From assembly GCA_017996515.1 (NCBI GenBank), contig JAGOGU010000021.1:1-14403 (forward strand): DNA of 14,403 nt. The letters are read 5' to 3'. This stretch comes from Allobrachymonas sp. (GTDB lineage: Bacteria > Pseudomonadota > Gammaproteobacteria > Burkholderiales > Burkholderiaceae_C). Shown one piece after another: positions 1 through 8,226 of the stretch. The position numbers were made by a program, and so were the translations under genes. Each line of letters starts with the position of its first letter. Position 1 is the stretch's first letter. The notes under the pieces are model-generated. The model worked only from the letters and a program-made list of their open reading frames with translations. It was not told where the DNA came from and did not search any database.

Positions 1-23
1 TTGAACACACACCCGTACACGCC

Positions 24-1442
24 ATGCGCCCGTTGCGTTCGGGCGCACCTGCCGATGGCGCCGCTCCGGCCGGGCAGGTGTTGCAAACCATTGCGGTGCA
101 GGCGCAGCGCCAGCCGTGGTGGCACCGCAACGCGTTCGATAGCCTGTTTGCCGCGCTGGTATTGCTGGCGGGCGGGTTGGTTTGGTGGCGCTTGCACGCC
201 GCCATGGACGGCTACGAGCAAGCCCTGCTGCTGGCCGCCGTGCCCGCGTGCATTGCGCTGGGCTGGTTCTGGCGCCCGCTGGCGCGGCTCATGCCTGCGG
301 CGGCGTTGGGCGTGGCCGCAGCGGTGGCGCTGTATCAGGGCGATGTGCAGCGGGCGGGCCAATCGTTCGGGTTGAAATATCTGCTCTCCAGCCAATCGGC
401 TCTGCTTTGGATGGGGGTGCTGGTGCTGATGGCCACCCTGTGCCACTGGCTCGGGATGGGTGCGCGCGTGGCCGCCGCCAAGCCTGCACCGGGGCAAGCG
501 GGCGGTGCGGCATCTGGGCAGGGCAACGTCGCCCAGCGCATGGGCACATGGCTGGCCTGGGCAGCGGTGGGCATGGCGCTGATCGGCAGCGGTGTGCGCT
601 GGTACGAAAGCTATCTGCTCACGCCACAGGCGGGGCATATGCCGCTGAGCAATCTGTACGAAGTGTTTGTGCTGTTTATCTGGATGACGCTGCTTTTTGG
701 TCTGTATTTTGAAAGCCGCCGCAACGCCTATGGCCTCAACGCCTTTGTGCTGCTGGTAGTGAGCGCGGCTGTGATTTTTCTGTTCTGGTACAGCGCCACG
801 CGCCAGGGGCAGCTGATTCAGCCGCTGGTGCCCGCCTTGCAAAGCTGGTGGATGAAGCTGCACGTGCCCGCCAATATCGTGAGCTATGGCATGTTTGCGC
901 TGGCAGCCATGGCGGGCTTGGTGAGTTTGCTCAAAACCGCCAGCGCGCGCGCATTGTGGCTGGGGCTGGTGGGCAGCCAGGTGTTAGTGGCGGCCTTGCT
1001 GCTGGCGCTGGCCTACGGCATGGGGCTGGAGACCGCCAAACTGGCAAGTCTGAGCCGCCTGTTGCTGGGGCTGGGCATCGTGTTTGCGCTGCTGATCGCC
1101 CTGCGGGGCCCCCTCAATCCGCGCACGCCTGCTGTGGCGGTGTTGGACGATGTGATGTACAAGACCATTGCCGTGGGCTTTGCCTTTTTCACCATCGCCA
1201 CCTTCACCGGCGCGCTGTGGGCGGCCGAAGCCTGGGGCGCTTACTGGAGCTGGGACCCCAAAGAAGTTTGGGCGCTGATCGTGTGGCTCAACTACGCCAT
1301 CTGGTTGCACCTGCGCCTGGTCAAAGGTCTGCGCGGGCGCATGGCCGCCTGGTGGGCGCTGGCCGGGTTGGTGGTCGTGACCTTTGCTTTTATTGGCGTG
1401 AACATGTTTCTGGGCGGAAAGCACAGCTATGGCGAAATCTGA
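24..1442 (+). CDS. ccsB: Cytochrome c biogenesis protein CcsB/ResC (System II), 5' end uncertain
   Basis: Multi-pass membrane protein of the CcsA/CcsB/ResC family. With ResB/Ccs1 it handles haem and attaches it to apocytochrome c on the periplasmic side. The family's tryptophan-rich haem-binding signature is visible as WGAYWSWDPKE at residues 404-414, followed by WLNYAIWLHLR with His429. A second conserved His (His280, in KLHVPANIVSYG) and the MPLSNLYE segment at 206-213 also match the family. Many hydrophobic stretches run from about residue 40 to the C-terminus. From the first in-window ATG it is 472 residues. The frame has no stop between that ATG and the window edge, so the true start may lie further upstream and the gene may be partial. 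A resB gene would be expected just upstream but is outside the window. Family assignment is firm; the start is not. Confidence 0.92.
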   Translation: MRPLRSGAPADGAAPAGQVLQTIAVQAQRQPWWHRNAFDSLFAALVLLAGGLVWWRLHAAMDGYEQALLLAAVPACIALGWFWRPLARLMPAAALGVAAAVALYQGDVQRAGQSFGLKYLLSSQSALLWMGVLVLMATLCHWLGMGARVAAAKPAPGQAGGAASGQGNVAQRMGTWLAWAAVGMALIGSGVRWYESYLLTPQAGHMPLSNLYEVFVLFIWMTLLFGLYFESRRNAYGLNAFVLLVVSAAVIFLFWYSATRQGQLIQPLVPALQSWWMKLHVPANIVSYGMFALAAMAGLVSLLKTASARALWLGLVGSQVLVAALLLALAYGMGLETAKLASLSRLLLGLGIVFALLIALRGPLNPRTPAVAVLDDVMYKTIAVGFAFFTIATFTGALWAAEAWGAYWSWDPKEVWALIVWLNYAIWLHLRLVKGLRGRMAAWWALAGLVVVTFAFIGVNMFLGGKHSYGEI

Positions 1443-1497
1443 GAGCCGCTGAAGCCCATCACCGATCACGCCGCAGGGGCATTGGGCGCACGTTGGG

Positions 1498-1525
1498 TTT
1501 GGTGGTAACAACTGCTCGCTACAAT
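1498..1525 (+). promoter_or_regulatory. Possible promoter of the GST gene
   Basis: A TACAAT hexamer at 1520-1525 matches the -10 consensus at five of six positions. It lies about 30 bp before the GST start codon. No good -35 is present: TTTGGT or TTGGTG lie at 15-16 bp spacing. The position between two genes with a 113-bp gap supports a separate transcript for the GST, but the call is weak. Confidence 0.3.
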
Positions 1526-1555
1526 GCCCGAATCTTCAACTCTCCACACAACGGC

Positions 1556-2173
1556 ATGAAACTGATCGGCTCCACTACCAGTCCCTATGTACGCAAGGTG
1601 CGCGTTGTGCTGGCCGAGAAAAAGCTCGAATACACTTTCGAGCCAGCAAACCCCTGGGAGCCTGCGCCTGAGCTGCTGCAGCACAACCCGCTGGGTAAGG
1701 TGCCGTGCTTGCTGTTGTCCAAACCCGGTATGGCGCTGTACGATTCGCGCGTGATTGTGGAATACCTCGACACCTTGAGCCCCGTATGCCGCCTGATACC
1801 CACCACGGGGCGCGATCGGCTGGCCGTCAAAATTTGGGAAGCCTTGGCCGATGGCGTGCTGGACGCGGGCGTATTGGCGCGGCTGGAGCAGCACTGGGAA
1901 GGCCGCGAGCCGCAGCAGCGCAGCCAGGCTTGGGTGGATCGCCAGCTGGGCAAAGTGCAGGCCGGCCTGGCCGAAATGAGTCGCCAGCTCGAAGACAAGC
2001 CGTTTTGCACCGGCATCCAGTTCTCGCTGGCCGATGTGGCCGTGGGCTGCACCTTGGGTTGGCTGGATTTTCGCTTTCCGCAGATCGACTGGCGCAGCCG
2101 CTATGCCAATCTGGCCGAGCTGCACGACAAGCTGCTGCAACGCCCCAGTTTCGCCGAAACCCTGCCGGGTTGA
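1556..2173 (+). CDS. Glutathione S-transferase family protein
   Basis: A 205-residue soluble cytosolic protein with the two-domain GST layout. The N-terminal thioredoxin-like domain (about 1-80) has TTSPYVRKV with Ser9 as the likely catalytic residue that activates glutathione. GKVPCL carries the cis-proline (Pro50), and LYDSRVIVEYL carries the Asp63/Ser64 pair that contacts the gamma-glutamyl group. The C-terminal helical domain (about 85-205) has the N-capping box FSLADVAV with Asp160. It resembles the small single-domain-pair GSTs of the E. coli YibF type; the substrate is unknown. I chose the ATG at 1556 because the protein then begins MKLIGSTTSPYV, the expected first beta strand. The upstream part of the same open frame is a shadow of ccsB. 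There is no clear Shine-Dalgarno sequence. Confidence 0.9.
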   Translation: MKLIGSTTSPYVRKVRVVLAEKKLEYTFEPANPWEPAPELLQHNPLGKVPCLLLSKPGMALYDSRVIVEYLDTLSPVCRLIPTTGRDRLAVKIWEALADGVLDAGVLARLEQHWEGREPQQRSQAWVDRQLGKVQAGLAEMSRQLEDKPFCTGIQFSLADVAVGCTLGWLDFRFPQIDWRSRYANLAELHDKLLQRPSFAETLPG

Positions 2174-2506
2174 TTGGCGCGTTCTTTTCCTACGTCCTTT
2201 CATCGCAACAGCATACTGGCCCTGTCTTGCGTGCAGCCGCCTGGTTGCGGACGCAATCCGCGCACATGGCGCAAAGGCGGAGCATGTGCGGTGCGTGCGC
2301 TAGATCCCACCTGACTGACGGCGGCCAGAGGAACTTTTTTCTTTCTGCGCGCTCTCACAGTCCATATGACAAACGGCATAATTTTCGTTACAGATGCCGA
2401 TCAGGCTGCGGGCATACTGTTTGCAGCCCCAACAGGCGCTCAAAAGGCATGGCTTGCGGGCTGTGCACTAGCGCTTCATTTCCAATAACAACGCATCCCT
2501 TTCGCT
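2174..2506. other. Non-coding stretch upstream of macA
   Basis: This 333-bp gap has no credible gene. One frame stays open across it, but its translation looks like GC-rich shadow sequence. It is less GC-rich around 2330-2395 than its surroundings. Short inverted repeats are present: CGGCAT at 2374-2379 with ATGCCG at 2394-2399, and ATGCC at 2394-2398 with GGCAT at 2411-2415. They could be an operator or an RNA structure for the efflux operon. I see no intrinsic terminator for the GST gene. Confidence 0.6.
2366..2394 (+). promoter_or_regulatory. Weak candidate promoter for the macAB operon
   Basis: ATGACA at 2366-2371 matches the -35 consensus at five of six positions. TACAGA lies 17 bp downstream at 2389-2394 but matches the -10 consensus at only three. 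The element overlaps the inverted repeats noted in this gap, which would suit a repressed or activated promoter. Low confidence. Confidence 0.2.
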
Positions 2507-3823
2507 ATGTGGAAAAAACTCAAAGCCCATCCGTGGTGGCTCGCAGCAGCCATCCTGCTCTTGCTGCTTCTGCTGTGGGGAGGCTACAAAATCTGGTTTG
2601 CCAAGCCTGCCAGCGCGCCGCTGATCACCGCAACGGTCGAGCGCGGGGATATTGAAAATTCCGTGCTGGCAACCGGCGCCATTCAGGCCTCGCAGTTGAT
2701 CAATGTGGGCTCGCAAGTCAGCGGCCAGGTCAAGAAGCTGCATGTGCAGGTGGGCGATGCCGTCAAGCAGGGGCAGCTGATTGCCGATATCGACGACACC
2801 ACCCAGCGCAACAATCTGCGCGAAGCGCAAGAGCAGGTGGCATCTTTCCGGGCGCAGCGGGCGGCAAAACAATCTTCGCTGGTGCTGGCGCAGCAGAATT
2901 TCGAGCGCCAGAAATACATGTACGAGCGCGATGCCGCCAGCCGCGCCGATTTCCAAAACGCCAAGCAGGCACTGGACGCCGCCCGTGCCGAAATCAAGGC
3001 GCTGGATGCGCAAATTGCCCAGCAGTCCATTCAGGTGGAAACGGCCAAGGCCAATATGGGCTACACCCGCATTACCGCACCGTCAGACGGGGTGGTGGTG
3101 TCCATCGTGACCAAAGAGGGGCAAACGGTCAGCGCCATGCAGTCGGCGCCCACCATCATCAAACTGGCCAATCTGGATAACATGCGCATCGAGGCGCAAA
3201 TTTCCGAAGCCGACGTGCCCAATGTCACCCCCGGCATGCCGGCATATTTCACCATTCTGGGCGATCCCGATACCAGGCACAACGCGGTGCTCAGCAGAGT
3301 GGAACCCGGTCCCATCAACATGAGCAGTTATGAAGGCACCAATACCGACAGCTCCAGCAGCACGGCGGTGTACTACAACGGGATTTTCGATGTGCCCAAC
3401 CCTGATCACCGCCTGCGCATCCAGATGACGGCGCAAGTCACCGTCGTCTTGCAACAGGCTAAAAACGTGCTCACCATTCCTTCAGGCGCCTTGAGCACCA
3501 CACGCAGCGGTGGTGGACGTGGTGGCAAAGGCAGCTCCGCCGCCTCGGCACAAGCTCCTGCACAGGCGACATCTGGCGCAGAGCCGTCGGGCAGCGCAAA
3601 CGTTGGCAATGCGGCAGGTAAAACAGGCAAGCTCTATACCGTACGCGTGGCCAAGGGCGAGCCGGGCAAACAGACCATTGAAGAGCGTCAGGTGCGCATC
3701 GGCCTGAACAACCGTGTACAAGCCGAAGTGCTCGAAGGTCTGCAAGAAGGCGAGCAGGTGGTGATCGGCGACTCCAGCGCCAACCAGAGTAGCGGCATGC
3801 CGCGTGGCGCAAGGATGTTCTGA
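2507..3823 (+). CDS. macA: MacA-type periplasmic adaptor of an ABC efflux pump
   Basis: A 438-residue membrane-fusion (HlyD/MacA) protein that would link the MacB transporter to the outer-membrane channel in the periplasm. It has an N-terminal membrane anchor (about residues 10-26, an LLLLLLLW run) and no lipobox. Domains in order: first half of the lipoyl-like hairpin (about 60-95, [26 protein letters not shown]); a long alpha-helical coiled-coil hairpin (about 98-185); the second lipoyl half ([12 protein letters not shown], 189-200); a beta-barrel domain (about 225-320); and a membrane-proximal domain. The last is interrupted by a Gly/Ser/Ala-rich segment at about 334-372. The start is the only usable ATG, since a stop codon lies in frame 21 bp upstream; no Shine-Dalgarno sequence is visible. 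Its stop overlaps the macB start by one base (TGATG), so translation is probably coupled. MacA identity follows from the macB neighbour; the exported substrate is unknown. Confidence 0.93.
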   Translation: MWKKLKAHPWWLAAAILLLLLLLWGGYKIWFAKPASAPLITATVERGDIENSVLATGAIQASQLINVGSQVSGQVKKLHVQVGDAVKQGQLIADIDDTTQRNNLREAQEQVASFRAQRAAKQSSLVLAQQNFERQKYMYERDAASRADFQNAKQALDAARAEIKALDAQIAQQSIQVETAKANMGYTRITAPSDGVVVSIVTKEGQTVSAMQSAPTIIKLANLDNMRIEAQISEADVPNVTPGMPAYFTILGDPDTRHNAVLSRVEPGPINMSSYEGTNTDSSSSTAVYYNGIFDVPNPDHRLRIQMTAQVTVVLQQAKNVLTIPSGALSTTRSGGGRGGKGSSAASAQAPAQATSGAEPSGSANVGNAAGKTGKLYTVRVAKGEPGKQTIEERQVRIGLNNRVQAEVLEGLQEGEQVVIGDSSANQSSGMPRGARMF

Positions 3824-5811
3824 TGCAGGCGGTAACCACCATGTCCACCGCGGCAGCGCCAGCGCAACCTCTGATGCGCTTGCGCGGCGTCGTGCGCGAG
3901 TACCCCGCCGGCAACGAAGTGGTGGCGGTGCTGAAAGATGTGGATCTGGATATTTACGCGGGCGAAATGGTGGCCATCATCGGCCCGTCTGGCTCCGGCA
4001 AGTCCACGCTGATGAATATTCTGGGCTGCCTCGATCGCCCCACGCGCGGCAGCTACGAAGTTAGCGGCAAAGAGACCCGCCAGATGGTGCCTGACGAATT
4101 GGCGCGGCTGCGGCGCGAGCACTTCGGCTTCATCTTCCAGCGCTACCACCTCATGGGCGATTTGAGCGCCATGGGCAATGCAGAGATCCCGGCCATTTAC
4201 GCGGGCGTTGCACCGGCCGAGCGGCACGAGCGCACGCGCAAACTGCTCACGCGGCTGGGCTTGGAAGAGCGCCTGGGCAACAAACCCGGCCAGCTCTCGG
4301 GCGGGCAGCAGCAACGGGTGTCGATAGCCCGCGCGCTGATGAATGGCGGCGACGTGATTCTGGCCGACGAGCCCACCGGCGCGCTGGACCAGGCCAGTGG
4401 CCAGGAGGTGATGAACATCCTCAAAGAGCTGCATGCCGACGGCCACACCATCATTCTGGTGACGCACGATGCCGATGTGGCCGCCAACGCCAACCGCATC
4501 ATCGAAATTCGCGATGGCCGCATCGTGAGCGACCAGAGCAAGAGCGATGCCCAGGTCGCCAAGGTCAAAACCGATCAAGGCCCGGCGCGAAAGGAAACCT
4601 TTGCCGCCGCTTTGGGGCGCCTGAAAGAAGCCGCGCAAATGGCCATACGCGCCATGGTGGGGCATAAGCTGCGCACGCTGCTGACCATGCTGGGCATCAT
4701 CATCGGCATTGCGTCGGTGGTGTCGGTGGTGGCACTGGGCAATGGCTCGCGCGAAAAAATCCTCAGCGACATTGCGAGCATGGGCACCAATACGATTGGC
4801 ATTCTGCCGGGATCGGGCTTTGGCGATCGCACGGCGGGTCGCATCCGCACCTTGGTGGAGGGTGATGCCGTCGCCCTTTCCAAGCTCAGTTATGTCGATA
4901 GCGTTACCCCCGGCGTGAGCACCAGCAAAACCGTGCTGTACAAAAATGTCAGCAAAACGGTCAGTATTTCAGGTGTGGGTTCCGAGTTCTTTCGCGTGCG
5001 CGGCTATACGTTGGACCATGGCGCCCTTTTCGATACGGACAGTGTGCGCCGCCAGATGCAGGATGCCGTGATCGACCCGGGCACCAAAGAAGCCTTTTTT
5101 GCCGAGGGCGAAGACCCCATCGGCAAGGTGCTGCTGGTCGGCAGCATGCCCGCGCGCATCATCGGCGTGACCGAGAAAAAAGACGTGGCTTTTGGCAACG
5201 CCGAATCGCTCAATATCTGGATGCCTTACACCACGGTGATGGGCCGCCTCATGGGCACCAGCTATTTCCGCTCCATCACCGTGCGCGTGCATGATGGCGT
5301 GGACAGCGCAGCCGCGGAAGAGGGCATTACTGCTTTGTTGACTCAACGCCATGGCAGAAAAGATTTCTTTGCCATCAATACCGACAGCATCAAGCAAACG
5401 GTTGAAAAAACCACCCAGACCATGACCTTGCTGATCTCTGCCATTGCCGTGATTTCGCTGGTGGTGGGCGGCATTGGCGTGATGAACATCATGCTGGTGT
5501 CGGTGGCCGAGCGCACACAGGAAATTGGCGTGCGTATGGCCGTGGGCGCGCGCCAAAGCGACATCCTCAAACAGTTTTTGATCGAGGCTGTGCTGGTGTG
5601 CTTGGTGGGCGGTGTGTTGGGCATTGCTTTGGCGCTGTTGATCGGCTTTGTCTTCGACATGCTGGCAGGGGGTGCATTCAGCATGGTCATTTCCACCACC
5701 TCCATCATTCTGGCGTTTGCCTGCTCGACGCTTATCGGCGTGTTGTTCGGCTTTTTGCCCGCGCGCCGCGCCGCCCAGCTTGATCCGGTCGATGCCTTGT
5801 CTCGCCAATGA
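3823..5811 (+). CDS. macB: MacB-type ABC transporter, fused ATPase and permease
   Basis: A 662-residue inner-membrane protein. It uses ATP hydrolysis to drive conformational change in a MacA-TolC type tripartite pump (mechanotransmission). The N-terminal ATPase domain has Walker [10 protein letters not shown] (54-62), Q-loop Gln106, signature LSGGQQQR (158-165), Walker B VILADEP (178-184) and H-loop His215. Four membrane segments follow, at about 285-307, 533-556, 587-612 and 628-650. A large periplasmic domain lies between the first two, the defining MacB topology. Length matches E. coli MacB. The start ATG overlaps the macA stop, with AAGGA seven bases before it. A second in-frame ATG at 3841 is possible but less well placed. 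Family substrates include macrolides, peptides and lipopeptides; which one applies here cannot be read from sequence. Confidence 0.95.
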   Translation: MQAVTTMSTAAAPAQPLMRLRGVVREYPAGNEVVAVLKDVDLDIYAGEMVAIIGPSGSGKSTLMNILGCLDRPTRGSYEVSGKETRQMVPDELARLRREHFGFIFQRYHLMGDLSAMGNAEIPAIYAGVAPAERHERTRKLLTRLGLEERLGNKPGQLSGGQQQRVSIARALMNGGDVILADEPTGALDQASGQEVMNILKELHADGHTIILVTHDADVAANANRIIEIRDGRIVSDQSKSDAQVAKVKTDQGPARKETFAAALGRLKEAAQMAIRAMVGHKLRTLLTMLGIIIGIASVVSVVALGNGSREKILSDIASMGTNTIGILPGSGFGDRTAGRIRTLVEGDAVALSKLSYVDSVTPGVSTSKTVLYKNVSKTVSISGVGSEFFRVRGYTLDHGALFDTDSVRRQMQDAVIDPGTKEAFFAEGEDPIGKVLLVGSMPARIIGVTEKKDVAFGNAESLNIWMPYTTVMGRLMGTSYFRSITVRVHDGVDSAAAEEGITALLTQRHGRKDFFAINTDSIKQTVEKTTQTMTLLISAIAVISLVVGGIGVMNIMLVSVAERTQEIGVRMAVGARQSDILKQFLIEAVLVCLVGGVLGIALALLIGFVFDMLAGGAFSMVISTTSIILAFACSTLIGVLFGFLPARRAAQLDPVDALSRQ

Positions 5812-7271
5812 TCCCGTCAATGAAAGTGTTTGCCGTGGAAAAACGCTCTTTCCCTCGCCGCCATGCGACAACCATCGCTGCCGCCTGTGCCGCAGCGCTG
5901 CTCGCAGGCTGCGCCAACACGCCGTACCAGCAACCGGCGCTCAATCTGCCTGCGCAGTGGCAACACGCGGCCGAAGGCCAAACCCAAACGGCGGCAGACG
6001 CCACCTATGGCGACCGTTGGTGGACGGCCTTTGGCGACGAACAGCTCAACACGCTGATTGATCTGGCACTGCAACGCAACAACAATCTGGCGGCCGCCGC
6101 CTACACCGTGCGCAACGCCCAACTGGAAGCGGGCAACGCCGCGGGCGACCGCCTGCCCACGCCCAGTGCCGGCCTCAATTACAACCGCAGCCGCGAACTC
6201 ACCGGCGCAGAAAACACCAACCGCAGCTACAACGCCAACCTGGGCGTGAGTTGGGAAATTGACCTGTGGGGCAAGCTGGCCGCTGCCCAGCGCCGCGCCG
6301 AGTGGGAAGCCCGTGCCACCGAGCAAGACCGCCAAGCCACCGCGCAGGCATTGGTCGCCACGGTAGCCACCATTTATTGGGAGCTGGCCACGCTCAACCA
6401 CAAAATTACCAGCCAACAGCAAAGCGTCACCACTGCCGCCAAAACGCTGGAGCTGGCGCAGGTGCAGCACCAGGCGGGCGCCATTTCGGGGTTGGGTGTG
6501 GCGCAAGCCCGCCAAACAGAAGCCAGCCAGCGCGCCATGCTGGCCGATCTGGAGCAGCAGCGCGTGGAAAAACGCAATGCCCTCGCCATTTTGTTTGATG
6601 CCCCGCCCGAGCAATTGCCCGAAGCGGCACACAACCCGCACCTGCCCGATCTGGCGCAGCTACCCCCTGTGCCTGCGGGCTTGCCTGCTTCCATTCTGGC
6701 GCGTAGGCCCGATCTGCAAGCGGCAGAGCAACGCCTGCGCAAAAGTCTGGTTCATGTCGATGTGGTGCGCACCAGCTACTACCCCACGCTGAGCCTGACA
6801 GGCGCGCTGGGCGGCAGCAGCACCTCGCTGTCGAACGTATTGGCCAACCCCGTTGCCACGCTGGGCGCGGGGCTGGCGCTGCCTTTCCTGAGGCTGGGCG
6901 AAATGCAACGGAATACGGCCATCGCCCGCAACAGTTACGAGCAGGCCATCATCCACTTCCGCCAAACGCTCTACGCCGCACTGGCCGATGCCGAAAACGC
7001 CCTGTCTGCCCGTACCCAGTTGCAACAGCAGTCCGACCAGCAAGCCATTGCTCTGGAGCAGGCCAAACGCGCCGAGCAACTCACCGAAGTGCAATACCGT
7101 GCGGGAGCCGTGCCGCTGAAAACCTGGCTCGATGCGCAAGAAAGCCGCCGCAGCGCCACGCTGGCCTGGCAAAACGTGCAGCTGGCACGTGCCATTAACC
7201 AAGTCACGCTGTACAAAGCATTGGGCGGCAGTGCTGTCTTACCTGCTGTTACTCCCACTGCTACAAACTAG
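5808..7271 (+). CDS. NodT/TolC-family outer-membrane efflux lipoprotein
   Basis: A 487-residue outer-membrane factor that would form the trimeric exit duct for MacAB. A signal sequence (basic RSFPRRH, then a hydrophobic Ala/Leu stretch) ends in a lipobox LAGC, with Cys35 as the lipidated residue. Two repeats of the outer-membrane efflux domain follow, with long Gln/Ala-rich helices. The hallmark [13 protein letters not shown] lies near residues 295-307 and [20 protein letters not shown] in the C-terminal half. The ATG at 5808 overlaps the macB stop (ATGA). An alternative ATG at 5820 gives a slightly shorter signal peptide (Cys at 31), equally typical. The overlap shows that adaptor, transporter and channel are one operon and probably one pump. 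No intrinsic terminator is seen after it. Confidence 0.93.
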   Translation: MIPSMKVFAVEKRSFPRRHATTIAAACAAALLAGCANTPYQQPALNLPAQWQHAAEGQTQTAADATYGDRWWTAFGDEQLNTLIDLALQRNNNLAAAAYTVRNAQLEAGNAAGDRLPTPSAGLNYNRSRELTGAENTNRSYNANLGVSWEIDLWGKLAAAQRRAEWEARATEQDRQATAQALVATVATIYWELATLNHKITSQQQSVTTAAKTLELAQVQHQAGAISGLGVAQARQTEASQRAMLADLEQQRVEKRNALAILFDAPPEQLPEAAHNPHLPDLAQLPPVPAGLPASILARRPDLQAAEQRLRKSLVHVDVVRTSYYPTLSLTGALGGSSTSLSNVLANPVATLGAGLALPFLRLGEMQRNTAIARNSYEQAIIHFRQTLYAALADAENALSARTQLQQQSDQQAIALEQAKRAEQLTEVQYRAGAVPLKTWLDAQESRRSATLAWQNVQLARAINQVTLYKALGGSAVLPAVTPTATN

Positions 7272-7314
7272 CCATAATGCGCTGTCACCATTTTTTCGTT
7301 TCCTTGCTTGAACC

Positions 7315-7971
7315 ATGTTGCAGCGCTACCCCTTGATTGTTTTTGACTGGGACGGCACCTTGTTCGATTCCGCAGGCAATATCGTGCGCAGCCTGCAAGC
7401 CGCCGTGGCCGAATTGGGCGGCACGCCCCCGAGCGACGAAACGGCGCGCCACGTTATCGGTCTGGATTTGCAGCAGGCGCTGCAACTGGCCGCGCCCGAC
7501 GTGCCCGCCTACCGCCACCCCTTGCTGGCACAAGCCTACCGGGCGCAATACCGCAAGCACCAAGGCGACATCACCCTGTTTACAGGCGCGCACGACATGC
7601 TGCTCAGCCTCAAGGGCAAAGGCCATATGCTGGCAGTTGCCACCGGCAAAAGCCGCACCGGATTGAACGAAGCACTCGATGCCGTGGGCCTGAGCCATAT
7701 GTTCGACGCTACCCGCACCGCCGACCAAACGGCGGGCAAGCCCGATCCCCTCATGCTGCATGAATTGATGGACGAGCTGAACACCGCTCCTGTGCAAACC
7801 CTGATGGTGGGCGACACTACGCACGATCTGCTCATGGCGCACAACGCCGCCTGCCCGGCAGTAGCCGTCACCTATGGCGCGCACGACACAACGGGCTTGG
7901 CCGCGCTGTGGCCTTTGTACACCGCCACATCGCTGCACGATCTGCACCAGTGGCTGCTGGCGAATGCCTGA
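7315..7971 (+). CDS. HAD-family hydrolase, phosphoglycolate-phosphatase-like
   Basis: A 218-residue cytosolic HAD (subfamily IA) phosphatase. Motif I is DWDGT at 11-15, with nucleophile Asp11 and acid/base Asp13. Motif II is Thr110 in VATGKS. Lys142 is in GKPDP, and motif IV is GDTTHD at 166-171, which binds magnesium. The helical cap lies at about 18-85. The family removes phosphate from small metabolites such as 2-phosphoglycolate or related sugars and nucleotides; the substrate is not predictable here. It starts 43 bp after the efflux operon. A CATAAT hexamer at 7273-7278 could be its own -10, but no -35 supports it, so read-through from the efflux operon is also possible. No Shine-Dalgarno sequence is evident. 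It ends 84 bp before the aroG leader ORF. Confidence 0.92.
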   Translation: MLQRYPLIVFDWDGTLFDSAGNIVRSLQAAVAELGGTPPSDETARHVIGLDLQQALQLAAPDVPAYRHPLLAQAYRAQYRKHQGDITLFTGAHDMLLSLKGKGHMLAVATGKSRTGLNEALDAVGLSHMFDATRTADQTAGKPDPLMLHELMDELNTAPVQTLMVGDTTHDLLMAHNAACPAVAVTYGAHDTTGLAALWPLYTATSLHDLHQWLLANA

Positions 7972-8016
7972 TGCGGCTGCGTGCGGCTTGCGTTCCGAGC
8001 ACGGATGCTTGTAAAA

Positions 8017-8048
8017 GTGTCACCCATTTGTCAGCTTTGTGGTATATT
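8017..8048 (+). promoter_or_regulatory. Candidate extended -10 promoter for the aroG leader
   Basis: TATATT at 8043-8048 matches five of six -10 positions. It is preceded by TGG at 8040-8042, giving the extended -10 motif TGnTATATT. The best -35-like hexamer, GTGTCA at 8017-8022, matches four of six but sits at a long 20-bp spacing; the extended -10 may compensate. TTGTCA at 8028-8033 matches better but lies only 9 bp away. The predicted start of transcription is about A8056, the first base of the leader peptide ATG. Confidence 0.5.
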
Positions 8049-8055
8049 GGCGTCC

Positions 8056-8124
8056 ATGCAAGTTTCCTGCGCTTTTTATTTTTGGTTTGCCTTTCATCCA
8101 GTCCCCGGTGGACAGGAGGTTTGA
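8056..8124 (+). CDS. Aromatic-rich leader peptide of the aroG attenuator
   Basis: A 22-codon ORF whose codons 7-13 read FYFWFAF: Phe TTT at codons 7, 9, 11 and 13, Tyr TAT at 8 and Trp TGG at 10. This density of aromatic codons before a terminator and a DAHP synthase gene is the hallmark of a ribosome-mediated attenuation leader. The classic parallel is the Phe-rich pheA leader of enterobacteria. Scarcity of charged tRNA-Phe (or Tyr/Trp) would stall the ribosome at 8074-8094 and favour the antiterminator. The peptide itself probably has no function. No Shine-Dalgarno sequence precedes the ATG. Instead an extended -10 lies seven bases upstream, suggesting leaderless translation. A perfect AGGAGG (8114-8119) sits inside the ORF, two bases before its TGA stop. 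The ORF is real as pattern; its translation is inferred. Confidence 0.82.
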   Translation: MQVSCAFYFWFAFHPVPGGQEV

Positions 8125-8185
8125 GCACACCACGAAGCGCCAGACTGTAAAACCGCCGAGGACGTAAAGCCCGGCGGTTTTTTTT
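8097..8185 (+). promoter_or_regulatory. Transcription attenuator: 1:2 hairpin, antiterminator and terminator
   Basis: Three competing helices can be drawn. (1) A protector/pause hairpin pairs 8097-8104 with 8110-8117: seven pairs, one A-A mismatch, five-base loop. (2) An antiterminator pairs 8101-8111 with 8153-8163: ten of eleven positions pair, including one G-U, with a single C-A mismatch. (3) The terminator pairs 8149-8158 with 8172-8181. Helix 2 uses bases from both helix 1 and helix 3, so the states are mutually exclusive, as in trp/phe attenuators. A ribosome stalled on the aromatic codons (8074-8094) would hinder helix 1 and allow helix 2. A ribosome reaching the stop at 8122 would cover the 5' arm of helix 2 and let the terminator form. 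Pairings are read directly; the switching is inferred. Confidence 0.8.
8149..8185 (+). terminator. Intrinsic terminator of the aroG leader (attenuator)
   Basis: AAAACCGCCG at 8149-8158 pairs perfectly with CGGCGGTTTT at 8172-8181 around a 13-base loop. Counting from the end of the GC part of the stem, eight T residues follow (8178-8185). It sits 42 bp before the aroG start codon, so it ends transcription before the gene unless the antiterminator forms. Confidence 0.93.
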
Positions 8186-8226
8186 ATGCGTGCTTTGGCA
8201 TGCCCCCCTTTTGTTCGAGGAATTTC

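Noticed and set aside
1705..2655. A 316-codon plus-strand open frame crossing the GST gene, the gap and the macA start
   Set aside because: It is out of frame with two clear genes, and its translation is Arg/Ala/Ser-rich without any family pattern.
7273..7278. CATAAT as a firm promoter for the HAD gene
   Set aside because: No -35-like hexamer lies at a suitable distance, and read-through from the efflux operon is equally likely.
8121..8150. A nine-codon ORF starting with TTG just after AGGAGG in the aroG leader
   Set aside because: The spacing between AGGAGG and the TTG is only one base, too short for initiation, and the TTG overlaps the leader stop.
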